From positions 35,528,084 to 35,592,083 of the forward strand of contig NC_091311.1 in the NCBI RefSeq assembly GCF_038502225.1: a stretch of 64,000 nt of DNA, given 5' to 3'. Both the position numbers and the translations under genes were made by a program. Below the pieces are notes generated by a model, which worked only from the letters and a program-made list of their open reading frames with translations, ran no database searches and was not told the DNA's origin. Shown in pieces: positions 21,701 to 33,244 of this stretch. Each line of letters begins with the position of its first letter. Within the stretch, counting starts at the first letter, position 1. This DNA comes from Cherax quadricarinatus (lineage: Eukaryota > Arthropoda > Malacostraca > Decapoda > Parastacidae).

Positions 21701-21703
<3 letters not shown>
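21279..21703 (-). mobile_element. Element with RTE-like 3' terminus, flanked by (AT)n
   Basis: On the minus strand it ends GGGCCACCCCGCCTCGGTGG then GATACGGCC, very close to the end of the RTE-like LINE at 63391-63422. The ~400 bp upstream (containing AGGGGCTAGTAACCCCTTCT) shows no RT homology. It could be the 3' UTR of another RTE subfamily or a non-autonomous element using the RTE tail. (AT)n lies on both sides (21168-21274 and 21704-21758). Confidence 0.65.

Positions 21704-21758
<55 letters not shown>
21704..21758. repeat. (AT)n microsatellite
   Basis: About 27 AT units, followed by degenerate AT-rich steps to 21805. Confidence 0.95.
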
Positions 21759-21762
<4 letters not shown>

Positions 21763-21805
21763 TATGTAGATATATATAGATATATATTATATATTATATA
21801 TTTGA

Positions 21806-22590
21806 TATTAACATCACTTTAAGGGACAGAGGAGCCATGATCACTACTTACAAAATACTCAGCTAACTGGAGAAAATTAAACGTGAAGAAGACATATACG
21901 TTGCAAAGCTCATATTGGGAAGGTCGTCTCCCTTTGGTAGAACTTAATTATAAATTGATAAAGCTCTGCACAGGAGAAACGTAGAATCTGGATCCAACGA
22001 TACGAAAGTATTAGACATACACACACAAAAAAATAAAATTTGAATAAGCGAGAAGGGAGTAAATCCGTCAGCATATTGGGAGTAAGCGAATGGTCCGATG
22101 TTTCGGTCTATGAAGGACCGAAACGTCGTCATAGGGGTCCTCTCGAGGTGTAGTGGATGGAGATGAACTTAGTCGCTACTCAAGATGATGTGAAACAGGT
22201 CAGGAGCTAGGGTTCAACCCCTCTACCCCCCCCCCCCAGACACAGCAAGCACACAAATATCGGTTTGTCAACAGTAGCGACGACTGAAGACGGTAAAGAC
22301 GAGGAAGAAGGAAGAGAAGAGACAGAGGAGAGAAGCAAGAAGAGACGAGGTAACAGGAGGAGCAGAAGAGGAAGCGATAGGAGGCACGAGGACACGTGGT
22401 AAACATACACAATAACAAATACCAGAACAAAGAATGTGCCTCGATACCAGAGAAATGCTCGTGATCCAAAGACTCGGAGCCAACCTCCCTCTTTCCTAGG
22501 ATCACACTCCCTCACCTCTCATTCCCCCAGGCGATTCATTACCCATGTGTTTAGCGCCGTCCCATCATCAGAGTAATAACAAGATAAGTA
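21806..22590. other. Unassigned sequence with small palindrome
   Basis: No gene recognised. A palindrome (ATGTTTCGGTC and GACCGAAACGT around a 6-7 bp loop) lies at 22098-22125. A short LINE tail-like phrase, GGAGCTAGGGTTCAACCCCT, is at 22202. Confidence 0.5.
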
Positions 22591-22880
22591 AAAGGGACAT
22601 GTTTGGCGTGTCCAAATCAGGATATGCAGAAGGGACATGTACTGCGTGTCCAGATCGTGGGAAATACGAAAGCATGTTGAGGACAAAGGCCTTCAGCTGG
22701 ACATGTGCTGGCCCCTTAGGCCATATCCAAACCTTGCCCGATATCATATGTATGACTGGACACGTACGAGCGTTTCCGGGGCATGGAAAAGCCGTGCCCC
22801 AGACCGGCTGACACGCGCGGCCTCGCCCGACAGCTGCCCTCCTGACCCCATCCTCCATGAAGGACATGTGTGGTGGTGAT
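22591..22880. other. Region with repeated GGACATGT motifs
   Basis: GGACATGT plus GCGTGTCC occurs at 22595-22613 and again 38 bp later, with further GGACATGT or GGACACGT at about 22701, 22758 and 22861. No open exon is supported. Confidence 0.45.
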
Positions 22881-22971
22881 CCTATCAGGATGAATCAAGG
22901 ATGACTTGGTTATTCCACTCTGACTTGTGCTGGAGAGATGAGGAGGGAAGCTGACTCTCTCACCACCACCA

Positions 22972-22995
22972 TCTGCTCTCTCTCTCTCTCTCTCT

Positions 22996-23036
<41 letters not shown>
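22972..23036. repeat. (TC)n-(GA)n perfect palindrome
   Basis: About 11 CT units meet about 20 GA units at TCTCGAGAGA. The centre is a perfect inverted repeat able to form a hairpin or cruciform. Confidence 0.9.
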
Positions 23037-23039
<3 letters not shown>

Positions 23040-23230
23040 AGATTTCCTGTATTTAAAATCAAATGTGTAATTAATACTCTAGGTAAGACTACATATGGAA
23101 AATAGGCTGAAGTTGGAGCTGCTGTGGCCCAGAACCTTCAACTGGCCATTTGACTTCATTTTACAAATTTTTGCAATGTGAATACTTCTTCCAAATGTGA
23201 AGAGGAATTAAAAAAAAAGTGGAAAGAAAA

Positions 23231-23318
23231 TGGAAATTCCAAGCGATTTCGTGATGCCTCAAATTAATTTCATAATTTCTGGATAATGTGAGAGATCACG
23301 AAAGCGCTTGGAATTTCA
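23231..23318. mobile_element. Fold-back element, ~24-bp arms
   Basis: The left arm (ATTCCAAGCGATTTCGTGAT, ending 23255) pairs with the right arm (ATCACGAAAGCGCTTGGAAT, starting 23295) with about one mismatch. The loop is about 39 bp. No coding capacity. Confidence 0.75.
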
Positions 23319-23504
23319 CTATTTTATTAACTGTGGTTATTTTACTTATAGTGATATCACTTGTCTACTGTGAACTTATTGCCTGAAGAGGAATGATCTC
23401 TGAATGACGCCGGTGAGAAGGGTGAAGTTGTCTGTCCTCTTGCCTAAGAGCTGTCTTTTGGCTGTTGGGTCGGGACAGGCACTCCAAGAACACTGGCTTT
23501 TTAG

Positions 23505-24003
23505 TCGATTTTGCTGTGCATCCCATATCCATCCTTTGGAAGGCAGCAGCTAGTTTGCTGTGCATCCCATATCCATCCTTTGGAAGGCAGCAGCTAGTTT
23601 GTGGGTACATCCCATATCCATCCTTTGGAAGGGAGCAGCTAGTTTGTGGGTATTTCCCATATCCATCCTTTAGAAGGCAGCAGCTAGTTTGTGGGTACAT
23701 CCCATATCCATCCTTTGGAAGGCAGCAGCTAGTTTGTTGTGCATCCCATATTCATCCTTTGGAAGGCAGCAGCTAGTTTGTTGTGCATCTCATATCCATC
23801 CTTTGGTTGGCAGCAGCTAGTTTGTGGGTACATCCCATATCCATCCTTTGGAAGGCAGCAGCTAGTTTGTTGTGCATCTCATATCCATCCTTTGGTTGGC
23901 AGCAGCTAGTTTGTGGGTACATCCCATATCCATCCTTTGGAAGGCAGCAGCTAGTTTGTTGTGCACCCCATATCCATCTTTTGAAAGGCAGCAGCTAGTC
24001 TGA
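23505..24003. repeat. 44/45-bp minisatellite, about 11 copies
   Basis: The unit runs CCCATATCCATCCTTTGGAA then GGCAGCAGCTAGTTTG. It ends either TGGGTACAT or TTGTGCAT, and the two versions partly alternate. A TTGG variant replaces GGAA in two units. The open frames on both strands are repeat artefacts. Confidence 0.95.
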
Positions 24004-24332
24004 TGCACAACAAACTAGCTGCGTCACCGGTGCTAAATGCTCTGCAAGAGATCTACTGCCTCGCACATTCCTTTACCTCGTCAAGAACTCTGGGAGAGGA
24101 CTGTGAGAGAGGCAAGACCAAGAGACTGGATATGTGCCTCGTAAAGCATTGCAGCCTCTTCAAGGAGTGCATGATGTGCCTTATTCTTGTGAACTTCGTG
24201 GTCATCTTGATTTGCAAGAGTCACCGCAGATTCTTTACGTCAAATTTCGTTCTATGGGCATCACCCCACATCTCCAAAATTAGTGATCAATGAGCAGCAA
24301 ATGCTCACATAATCCGAACTTAGGAGACCGAA
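24004..24332. other. Unclassified sequence, possible transposon remnant
   Basis: A 96-codon plus-strand frame (24003-24293) and an open minus frame overlap, and neither shows a motif I recognise. It lies between a minisatellite and a fold-back, so decayed transposon is more likely than host exon. No splice signals were chosen. Confidence 0.3.
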
Positions 24333-24415
24333 AGTGACGACGTTTCGGTCCGACTTGGACTGTTAATAAGTGCGTGACTTGTTAATGGTCCAAGTCGAAC
24401 CGAAACATCGTCATC
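24333..24415. mobile_element. Fold-back element with ACGTTTCGGTCC core
   Basis: The arm GACGACGTTTCGGTCCGACT at 24336 pairs with AGTCGAACCGAAACATCGTC at 24393, with a few mismatches. An inner stem (GTTAATAAG with CTTGTTAAT) extends the hairpin. Confidence 0.75.
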
Positions 24416-24833
24416 TAAACGCAGGCTATTTGTCCAAGTTTCTGCCAGGGTATTGTAACCTTTTATCATTCTTTAAGAGTGACTGCAACTTGCTATACTT
24501 TACTCTCAGGTTGACGTACATGAAGAATGGTGATTGACGCGTCTGAGGTCGGCGGATATTTCTCCCTCGACACCAGTCACTGACACAAGCACTTAATGCA
24601 GTTGACTTGCACCCGTTGTACATGTTCCCACACGCCAGTGAGCGTCCGAATCTCCCTTATTTCGAACACCGCAGCAGACATTTCATATTTCGTACATCCG
24701 AACACTTCAAAAGTGTATATATATATATATTTATTCGAACACTGGAACGTGTGGTCTTTTTGGGCGTTGGTTCGACATTTCGCTACAATGACAAAATTTC
24801 ACGGTGAACGACCCTTCTTTTGTCCTTGTGGCT

Positions 24834-24899
<66 letters not shown>

Positions 24900-25222
24900 C
24901 GCTTCAAACACGGTACACTATCAAACATGTCTGTCAGATTCACCAACTTCATGATATCCAGCCTGACAAACAAGACCTAACTGTCACTAATAATTCTTTT
25001 TCAATGTACGTGAACACGTACAGCCTCGTGCCCTCGCAAAACACGACAAAAAACACCCCACACTGCGAGAGTCTTAAGAAGGTAAAGAAGCTCACCTCCT
25101 TGAACTTTCCATCATTAACCTTAAGATTTCTCCCAAATTATTACTGGAATTACTATTGATGAGTGTAATTTATAAATCATAATAAAAACTTACTTGGAAA
25201 CTGATATCGCTTCATGGTTAAG
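24416..25222. repeat. Spacer with (GT)n
   Basis: (GT)n at 24837-24896. The surrounding sequence shows no supported gene. The 187-codon frame here is low complexity across the GT run. Confidence 0.7.
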
Positions 25223-26384
<1,162 letters not shown>

Positions 26385-26500
26385 TTTGAGTTCGACCTGA
26401 CTAGCTTAAGCCAGAAACTTAGGCCAGTAGGTGACTTGGACCTGCCTAGCACGGGCCAGTAGGCCTGTTGTAGTGCTCCTCCTTTCTTAAGTTCTAGAAC
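26385..26500 (+). mobile_element. CR1-like 3' UTR fragment
   Basis: CGACCTGACTAGCTTAAGCC, GTGACTTGGACCTGCC and GGGCCAGTAGGCC match 10750-10846. It ends near TTTCTTAAGTTCT, a decayed form of the TTCTTATG tail. Confidence 0.8.
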
Positions 26501-26670
26501 TACCAGGACGGAAAATAAACCCGGGATAAAGGACTTTAAAAATGATATACTTATCTTCCTGAGAAAGATATTTGTAAGATTGACACACTACTGAGTCAAG
26601 AGTTACTGCTGGCGTCACACAGCAACACTGACTCTCTCACTCATTCAAAGCCCTGAGTATACCTTGGTAT
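26501..26670. other. Unassigned spacer
   Basis: Nothing recognised. Confidence 0.5.
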
Positions 26671-26931
26671 GAAGATAGAGACACTTATGCAGCATATGGG
26701 AATCTTTATTCAGGAAACGTTTCGCCACAAAGTGGCGAAACGACTGAACCTGGAGTCGATGTGTTCAGTCCATCAATCTGCACTTAACACATCGACTCCA
26801 GGTTGAGGGACTGATTACCTCATTCTCCTCCTCTCCTTATGCCTTCTTTGTATTGGACTGATGAAGCCACTTTGTGGCGAAACGTTTCCTGAATAAAGAT
26901 TCCCATATGCTGCATAAGTGTCTCTATCTTC
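26671..26931. mobile_element. Fold-back element with perfect 66-bp arms
   Basis: The left arm 26671-26736 and right arm 26866-26931 are exact reverse complements over 66 bp. A second perfect stem of 19 bp (26747-26765 with 26786-26804) sits in the loop. The arms contain GGAAACGTTTCGCCAC. A related partial copy is at 32275-32440. No coding sequence, so non-autonomous. Confidence 0.92.
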
Positions 26932-27281
26932 AACTTGTCGGTTTTTCAAACCATTCATCACATACCTTGGTATACCTCTGACCTCATAAGGAATATAATC
27001 CCTCCCCTTTCCCCCGCATTCTGTTAAGTCACACTTCTTCCATGTTCACATAATCTCAGTTACACATTCATTATTGGCGTCGGCATTGATAATAGTAATT
27101 TAGAAACAATGTTTTGACGTAACTATTTGAGTTTTGACATGACGCGCCTCACTTAAGTTGTCAGAGAAGACAGATACACAAGTTATATATAGTGAAAAGG
27201 CATGAGGTAGATATCCTGATTATACATTATTGTTCACCACGACGACTACTGTTACTACTGCTGCTGCTGCTGCTGCTGCTC
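26932..27281. other. Spacer ending in (CTG)n
   Basis: No gene. A short CTG run at 27258-27281 joins the next repeat. Confidence 0.6.
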
Positions 27282-27435
27282 ATCATAAGATCATAAGAAA
27301 GAAGGAACACTGCAGCAGGCCTACTGGCTCATGCGAGGCAAGTCCAAGTCTCCTACTGGCTTAAGCCAATACCTCAATCTAGTCAGATCAGGTCACATTC
27401 ACCTAAGGAAGGAGAACGGCATCTGACCTAGTAGC
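27282..27435 (-). mobile_element. CR1-like 3' UTR fragment, minus strand
   Basis: The reverse complement reads GCTTGTGCTACTAGGTCAG, GGCTTAAGCCAGTAGGAGAC and CCAGTAGGCCTGC, ending TTTCTTATGATCTTATGATG. It matches 10700-10872. Confidence 0.85.
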
Positions 27436-27927
27436 ACAAGCTAGTCATGATAAAAATGATTATTATGCACCTACTTTACTACTTATGTCACTACTATACT
27501 ATGCCTTGGGGAGGTTATGCTCCCGTCACTACCGGTCAGGACCAATCAAACACACCAGGGTGTCTATTAACCTTCAAGCTTCCAGTGACCACTGCTGAGG
27601 GACTGATCACAACATCTTTACCTCGTCACTGTTTTTGATGTCTCATGTGACCTCCCCCTCCCTCTAGGCATATGACATCCCCCCATCCCTAATAGGGATG
27701 TGACCTCTTCCCCTACGGGCATAGGGCTCCCTCCATAAATGTGATTATTCTCCGTCAGAGTCTCTCTTCAGTGTTTGTCTCTGTACTTCCCATCTCCAGG
27801 ACTGTAACAACCCCCACCCATCCTTCAGAGTACAGACACTGTACTTCCCACCTCCAGGACTGTAACATCCTCACTCATCCTTGAGAGTGCAGGCACTCTA
27901 TCCACCAACTCCAGGACTCGAGTCTGG
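27436..27927. other. Unassigned, with ~64-bp tandem duplication
   Basis: CTGTACTTCCCA, CTCCAGGACTGTAACA and CATCCTT recur at 27778-27840 and 27841-27900, then more weakly. No gene. Confidence 0.55.
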
Positions 27928-27949
27928 CTAACCTAACCTAACCTAACCT
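27928..27949. repeat. Short interstitial telomere-type repeat
   Basis: About 4.4 units of CTAAC, i.e. the reverse of the arthropod telomere repeat TTAGG. It lies next to a LINE fragment. Confidence 0.7.
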
Positions 27950-27954
27950 CACCA

Positions 27955-28130
27955 ATTTCCCCGAATCGCTTTAGATTTGTCCTCCAAATTTACATTTCTG
28001 AAAGCTAGCATTATATTTGAGCTGTTTCTGGCGACTAGACATTGTTTTGTGTGCCTCAAGTCCTTGTTAATGACCACTCCAAGGTCTTTCTCTTTTTATC
28101 ATAGCTCCAGGTTTTCTAAATCGTTCATGT
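27955..28130 (-). pseudogene. LINE C-terminal fragment
   Basis: The minus strand reads KDLGVVINKDLRHTKQCLVA then RNSSNIMLAFRNVNLEDKSK, the segment that follows the RT core in CR1/Jockey LINEs (compare KDLGVLVSSNLKPRQQC in the 10.1 kb element). It is otherwise truncated. Confidence 0.75.
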
Positions 28131-28265
28131 TCGTGTTTAACACTGAACATATGCGGTTTAAACACTGAGGGGTATGTTTCTCAGTGTATATATATACTGT
28201 GAGATTAATCTCGACTTAATATAGTTTTGACTGATGGTGAACGGTGACATATAGTCTTATTGACA

Positions 28266-29091
28266 CTCCCACATGGTCACCACCACCACAACTACCACCA
28301 CCAACACCACAACTACCACCACCAACACCACAACTACCACCACCAACACCACAACTGCCACCACCAACACCACAATTACCACCACCACCACAACTGCCAC
28401 CACCAACACCACAATTACCACCACCAACACCACAACTACCAAAACCAACACCACAACTGCCACCACCAACACCACAACTGCCACCACCTACACCACAACT
28501 ACCACTACCACCACTACCACAACTATCACCACAACTACCAACACCACGGCCACCAACAACAACACCACAACCACCACCACCAACACCACAACTGCCACCA
28601 CCTACACCACAACTACCACCACCACCACCACCACTACCACAACTATCACCACAACTGCCAACACCACGACCACCAACAACAACACCACAACCACTACCAC
28701 CACAACTACCAACACCACCACCAACACCACAACCACCAAAACCACCACAACTACCACCACCGCCAACACCACGACCACCACAACTACCACCGCCACCACC
28801 AACACCACCATCAACACCACCACCACCAACACCACCACCACCAACACCACCACCACCACCACCACCACCACCACCACCACCACCACCAGTACCACCAACA
28901 CCACCACCAACACCACCAACACCACCACCACCAGTACCACCACCAACACCACCACCACCACCACCACCACCACCACCACCACCACCACCACCACCACCAA
29001 CACCACCACCACCATCAGTACCACCACCACCACCACCACCACCACCACCACCACCAACACCACCAGTACCACCACCACCACCAACAACACC

Positions 29092-29122
<31 letters not shown>

Positions 29123-29439
29123 GTACCACCAACACCACCACCACCACCACCACCACCACCACCACCACCAGTACCACCACCACCACCACCACCACCACCA
29201 CCACCACCACCACCACCACCACCACCACCACCACCACCACCACCAACACCACCAGTACCACCACCACCACCAACAACACCACCACCACCACCACCACCAA
29301 CACCACCACCACCAGTACCACCACCACCACCACCACCACCACCACCACCACCACCACCACCACCACCACCACCACCACCACCACCAACACCACCAGCACC
29401 ACCACCACCACCAACAACACCACCACCACCACCACCACC

Positions 29440-29470
<31 letters not shown>

Positions 29471-29782
29471 CCACCACCACCACCACCACCAGTACCACCA
29501 ACACCACCACCAACACCACCAACACCACCACCACCAGTACGATCACCACCACCACCACCACCACCACCATCACCACCACCACCACCACCACCACCACCAC
29601 CACCACCACCACCACCACCACCACCACCACCACCACCAACACCACCAGCACCACCACCACCAACAACAACACCACCACCACCACCACCACCACCAGTACC
29701 ACCAGCACCACCACCACCAACACCACCACCACCACCACCACCACCACCACCACCAGTACCACCAACACCACCACCACCAACT
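28266..29782. repeat. CAC/CAA trinucleotide array, 1.5 kb
   Basis: The first ~560 bp are longer units (CACAACTACCACCACCAA type). From about 28800 they give way to CAC runs with scattered CAA and CAGTAC. All plus frames and a minus frame are open for 400-536 codons because the triplets contain no stop, so these are not genes. Confidence 0.97.
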
Positions 29783-30105
29783 GGGCATTACGTCTGATAA
29801 ATGAATCCTGTTGCTCCTTCACCGGACGTGCAGACACAGTGAAGTTCCTCCCAGTAATCTTGATAATCACGCAAACATCTTAAAATCCCTCAGTTATTAA
29901 GTATCCTCCAAGGTACACTCTTCAGTCGGCGCATGATTTCTCTCTCTTCAAAGTTTTCGCTTACAACTCGAGAACACTTCGTCCGACTGACTTCAAACTG
30001 TCAGTGCCGGGGAATCATGACTGTGGAAACACAGTTGCTGCTCTCTGGTCAGTATATATATAAAGGATTTCCCTCCCTTTTGGTTTCAGTATGATAACTT
30101 TAGAA

Positions 30106-30147
<42 letters not shown>

Positions 30148-30174
30148 ACAGAGTTTGACAGGGTTAAGGATTCC
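29783..30174. other. Unassigned with (CT)n
   Basis: (CT)n at about 30115-30142. No gene recognised. Confidence 0.55.
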
Positions 30175-30590
30175 TAACTTTATTGGCAAGCTAAGAGCTG
30201 TTACCTACATCAGCTTATTTGAAAACATTTTTATTGTTATGAGACATACAAGTAGGGGACAGGATGAAGTTGGAGACATCTGTGGGCCAGCATTTTCATC
30301 TGATCAACTGACTTTATCTCGTTGACATCATTATGCTGTACGAATGTGTTCCATACTCGAGTCATCCTGGGTATATAGGATCTCAGATGGAGTGATGTTC
30401 TGGAGAAGGGTACAGCCAGAGTGAAGTTGCTGCTTTCTGCCCGTCTTGTGGCATAAAAGCTTGTTTCACGCTGTCCTCGAAGTGGATTCAAGTGTCGTAC
30501 TTTGACAATATTGGCCTTGTACATAACAGTAAGGCCACCCACATCTCTCCTATGTTGAAGGCTCTGATGAAATGATAGATCTCTCTCTCT
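30175..30590 (-). pseudogene. Family E LINE, C-terminal domain and 3' end
   Basis: The minus strand gives ANIVKVRHLNPLRGQRETSF, YATRRAESSNFTLAVPFSRT, SLHLRSYIPRMTRVWNTFVQ and then HN. The plus-strand copy at 58866-59250 has the same blocks, so this is a distinct non-LTR family. Its 3' UTR, at 30175-30220, contains TAACAGCTCTTAGCTTG on the minus strand. The frame at 30237-30653 runs past the homology into an (AC)n tract and has no true start. Confidence 0.8.
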
Positions 30591-30592
30591 CT

Positions 30593-30657
<65 letters not shown>

Positions 30658-30825
30658 CAGAGTATATATTAACTTCCTATCTCAGTCACGTTTCCACCTC
30701 CAAACGATTTTTTCCGTCGATTTTTTTCAGTCATTGTTAGTGACGTAATTCAGGCGAGGCAGCTGAAAAAAAATCCAATTTGGTTACATCATTTTAAGAG
30801 TTACGAGGCTGTGAGGAACTGTGAC
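30591..30825. repeat. (CA)n and spacer
   Basis: (CA)n at 30597-30656 abuts the truncated 5' side of the family E fragment. The rest is unassigned. Confidence 0.85.
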
Positions 30826-31855
30826 GTGAGGATAACAACTCTTAGCTTGACCAGAAGCTGAGGCAAGATAACAGCTCTTAGCTTGACCAGAAGCTGAGGC
30901 AAGATAATAGCTCTTAGCTTGACCAGAAGCTGAGGCAAGATAACAGCTCTTAGCTTGATCAGAAGCTGAGACAGGATAACAGCTCTTAGCTTGACCAGAA
31001 GCTGAGACAGGATAACAGCTCTTAGCTTGACCAGAAGCTGAGACAGGATAACAGCTCTTAGCTTGATCAGCTGAGACAGGATAACAGCTCTTAGCTTGAC
31101 CAGAAGCTGAGACAGGATAACAGCTCTTAGCTTGACCAGAAGCTGAGGCAAGATAACAGCTCTTAGCTTGATCAGAAGCTGAGACTGGATAACAGCTCTT
31201 AGCTTGATCAGAAGCTGAGACAGGACAACAGCTCTTAGCTTGATCAGAAGCTGAGACAGGATAACAGCTCTTAGCTTGATCAGAAGCTGAGACAGGATAA
31301 CAGCTCTTAGCTTGATCAGAAGCTGAGACAAGATAACAGCTCTTAGCTTGGCCAGAAGCTGAGACAGGATAACAGCTCTTAGCTTGATTAAAAGCTGAGG
31401 CAAGATAACAGCTCTTAGCTTGACCAGAAGCTGAGACAGGATAACAGCTCTTAGCTTGACCAGAAGCTGAGACAGGATAACAGCTCTTAGCTTGATCAGA
31501 AGCTGAGACAGGATAACAGCTCTTAGCTTGATCAGAAGCCGAGACAAGATAACAGCTCTTAGCTTGGCCAGAAGCTGAGACAGGATAACAGCTCTTAGCT
31601 TGACCAGAAGCTGAGACAGGATAACAGCTCTTAGCTTGATTAAAAGCTGAGGCAAGATAACAGCTCTTAGCTTGATCAGAAGCTGAGACAGGATAACAGC
31701 TCTTAGCTTGACCAGAAGCTGAGACAGGATAACAGCTCTTAGCTTGACCAGAAGCTGAGACAGGATAACAGCTCTTAGCTTGACCAGAAGCTGAGACAGG
31801 TTAACAGCTCTTAGCTTGACCAGAAGCTGAGACAGGATAACAGCTCTTAGCTTGT
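30826..31855. repeat. 36-bp minisatellite, about 28 copies
   Basis: The unit reads GATAACAGCTCTTAGCTTG then ACCAGAAGCTGAGACAG. Variants are GGCAAGATA, TGATCAG and TGATTAAA. 36 is divisible by 3, so the minus strand stays open (a 12-residue KLRAVILSQLLV repeat, 375 codons), but nothing else supports a protein. The TAACAGCTCTTAGCTTG core also occurs in the family E 3' UTR. Confidence 0.97.
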
Positions 31856-32274
31856 AAATTTGACTGTCAAAAGAAATTTCTGCCAGATAGGTGCTTTCGT
31901 GTTGATAAGGGGCTCTTGATCCAAGCAAGTGGACTTACACTCCCCTTTCTTAGACCAAAGCTGAAAGCCACCCACTCCAATTTCCCCCCCCCCCCCAAAA
32001 AAAAAAAAAAACTAGCTGCTTTGATCTCGTGATACCTGGCTGACGCAGGAAAAACTTAGAATCATGGCTCTGAGAATTGCTTCTACGACCTCCCTGTTAA
32101 ATTTCTGGCCTACGTCATGGGACTAAAATTTCACTGGTGGGCCTCGCCCACATGTAACAACGTCTTCATCTGCCGCACCTCGCCGTTCCTTTCACTGGTT
32201 CCAGAATATTAGTCTTCGTATTCATTTGCATTAGGTTGATACAGCATGTTGTGAGAGAGGAACGTCTCTCCATA
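31856..32274. other. Unassigned spacer
   Basis: Contains a C run followed by an A run at 31984-32010. No gene. Confidence 0.55.
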
Positions 32275-32440
32275 AAGATGTAACACATGGGAAACTTTAT
32301 TTAGGAAACGTTTTGCCACACAGTGGCTTCATCAGTCCAATACAAAGCAAAAAGGTGTAAAAAGAGGAGGAGTTTAAGGTAATCAGTCCCTCAGTCTGGA
32401 ATTGATGTGTTCAGTCCATCAACCTTTCAGAAAGTTCAGC
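32275..32440. mobile_element. Partial copy of the 26.7-kb fold-back family
   Basis: TTTATTTAGGAAACG, TTTTGCCACACAGTGG, CTTCATCAGTCCAATACAAA and GATGTGTTCAGTCCATCAA follow the same order as 26671-26931, but only one arm is kept. Confidence 0.7.
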
Positions 32441-33029
32441 ATATGACCGAAGTGGCTTATATACTTTAGTCAGGTGAGTGGAAGCAGGAGGAGGCGGGAT
32501 TACAGTGGAACCATCCACTTATCCACTTTTCTTGGCATCACTATCTTCTTTGTTTATCTAAGTCATTGTCACGTTTATTTCTTCCTTTCGCAGCCTCCCC
32601 TCTCCCTGCCAATCCTCTCCCTAGCAGACCTCTTCCTAGCAGTCCTCTCCCTCCCAGTCCTATCCCTCTCTGTCCTATCCCTCCTAGCCCTCTCCAATCT
32701 CGATTTTTCAACTTATTTCGTGTGCCCTTTCCTCCTCCCTCTCCCAGCACTCTTCAACTCTTTCTCCTCTTTTTGCAAGATTCCTCGCGTCCCTCACCAT
32801 TCTCTTCAACCCTGGTTCCCCTTCCCCCTCGCTGCTAACTATGCATCGGTGTCCTGTAACCCCCAATCTTCTAGGAAATGGGTGAAACCGGCGCCCCATC
32901 ACCCGGACGCTACCGACCTCAGAACGTCGTATCCCCACGGCTGTTGCTCCAACAGTACGGCTGTTGGTCCGACACTACAACTTGCTCCGACACTACGACT
33001 GTTGAACTTACACTACGACTGTTGTACCA
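32441..33029. other. Pyrimidine-rich spacer
   Basis: CTCTCCCTxxCAGxCCT steps at 32590-32700. The 228-codon frame (32474-33160) is a chance fusion of this tract with a LINE fragment. Confidence 0.6.
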
Positions 33030-33240
33030 TCATGATAACAACATACAAAATACTGAGAGGAACTGATAGGGCGGCCAGGGAAACAGGAACACAAAGACAC
33101 AGCTGTAAGTTGAAAGCACAGATGAGTCACAGGGATGCTAGGAAATATTTCTTGGCCTGAGAGTGGTTAGAAAGATGAGTAACCTTTCTAGTGGAGTGCC
33201 AGAGGCGGTATCCATACATAGCCTTAAGAAGAGGTACGAT
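33030..33240 (+). pseudogene. Family B C-terminal fragment, plus strand
   Basis: Reads IMITTYKILRGTD and KLKAQMSHRDARKYFLA, then a stop, then a decayed VPEAVSIHSLKKRY. It meets an oppositely oriented fragment at about 33245. Confidence 0.75.
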
Positions 33241-33244
33241 GAGG

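Noticed and set aside
28244..29883. Long proline, histidine, threonine and valine frames
   Set aside because: Several overlapping frames on both strands are open because CAC/CAA triplets contain no stop codon. No start context, domain or exon border.
30801..31928. 375-codon frame with a 12-residue repeat
   Set aside because: The 36-bp unit is a multiple of three and stop-free on the minus strand. The array tracks a LINE 3' end, not a protein gene.
32474..33160. 228-codon frame that looks like a membrane protein
   Set aside because: Hydrophobic runs come from a pyrimidine-rich tract, and the end is family B LINE sequence (MITTYKILRG). It is a chance fusion.
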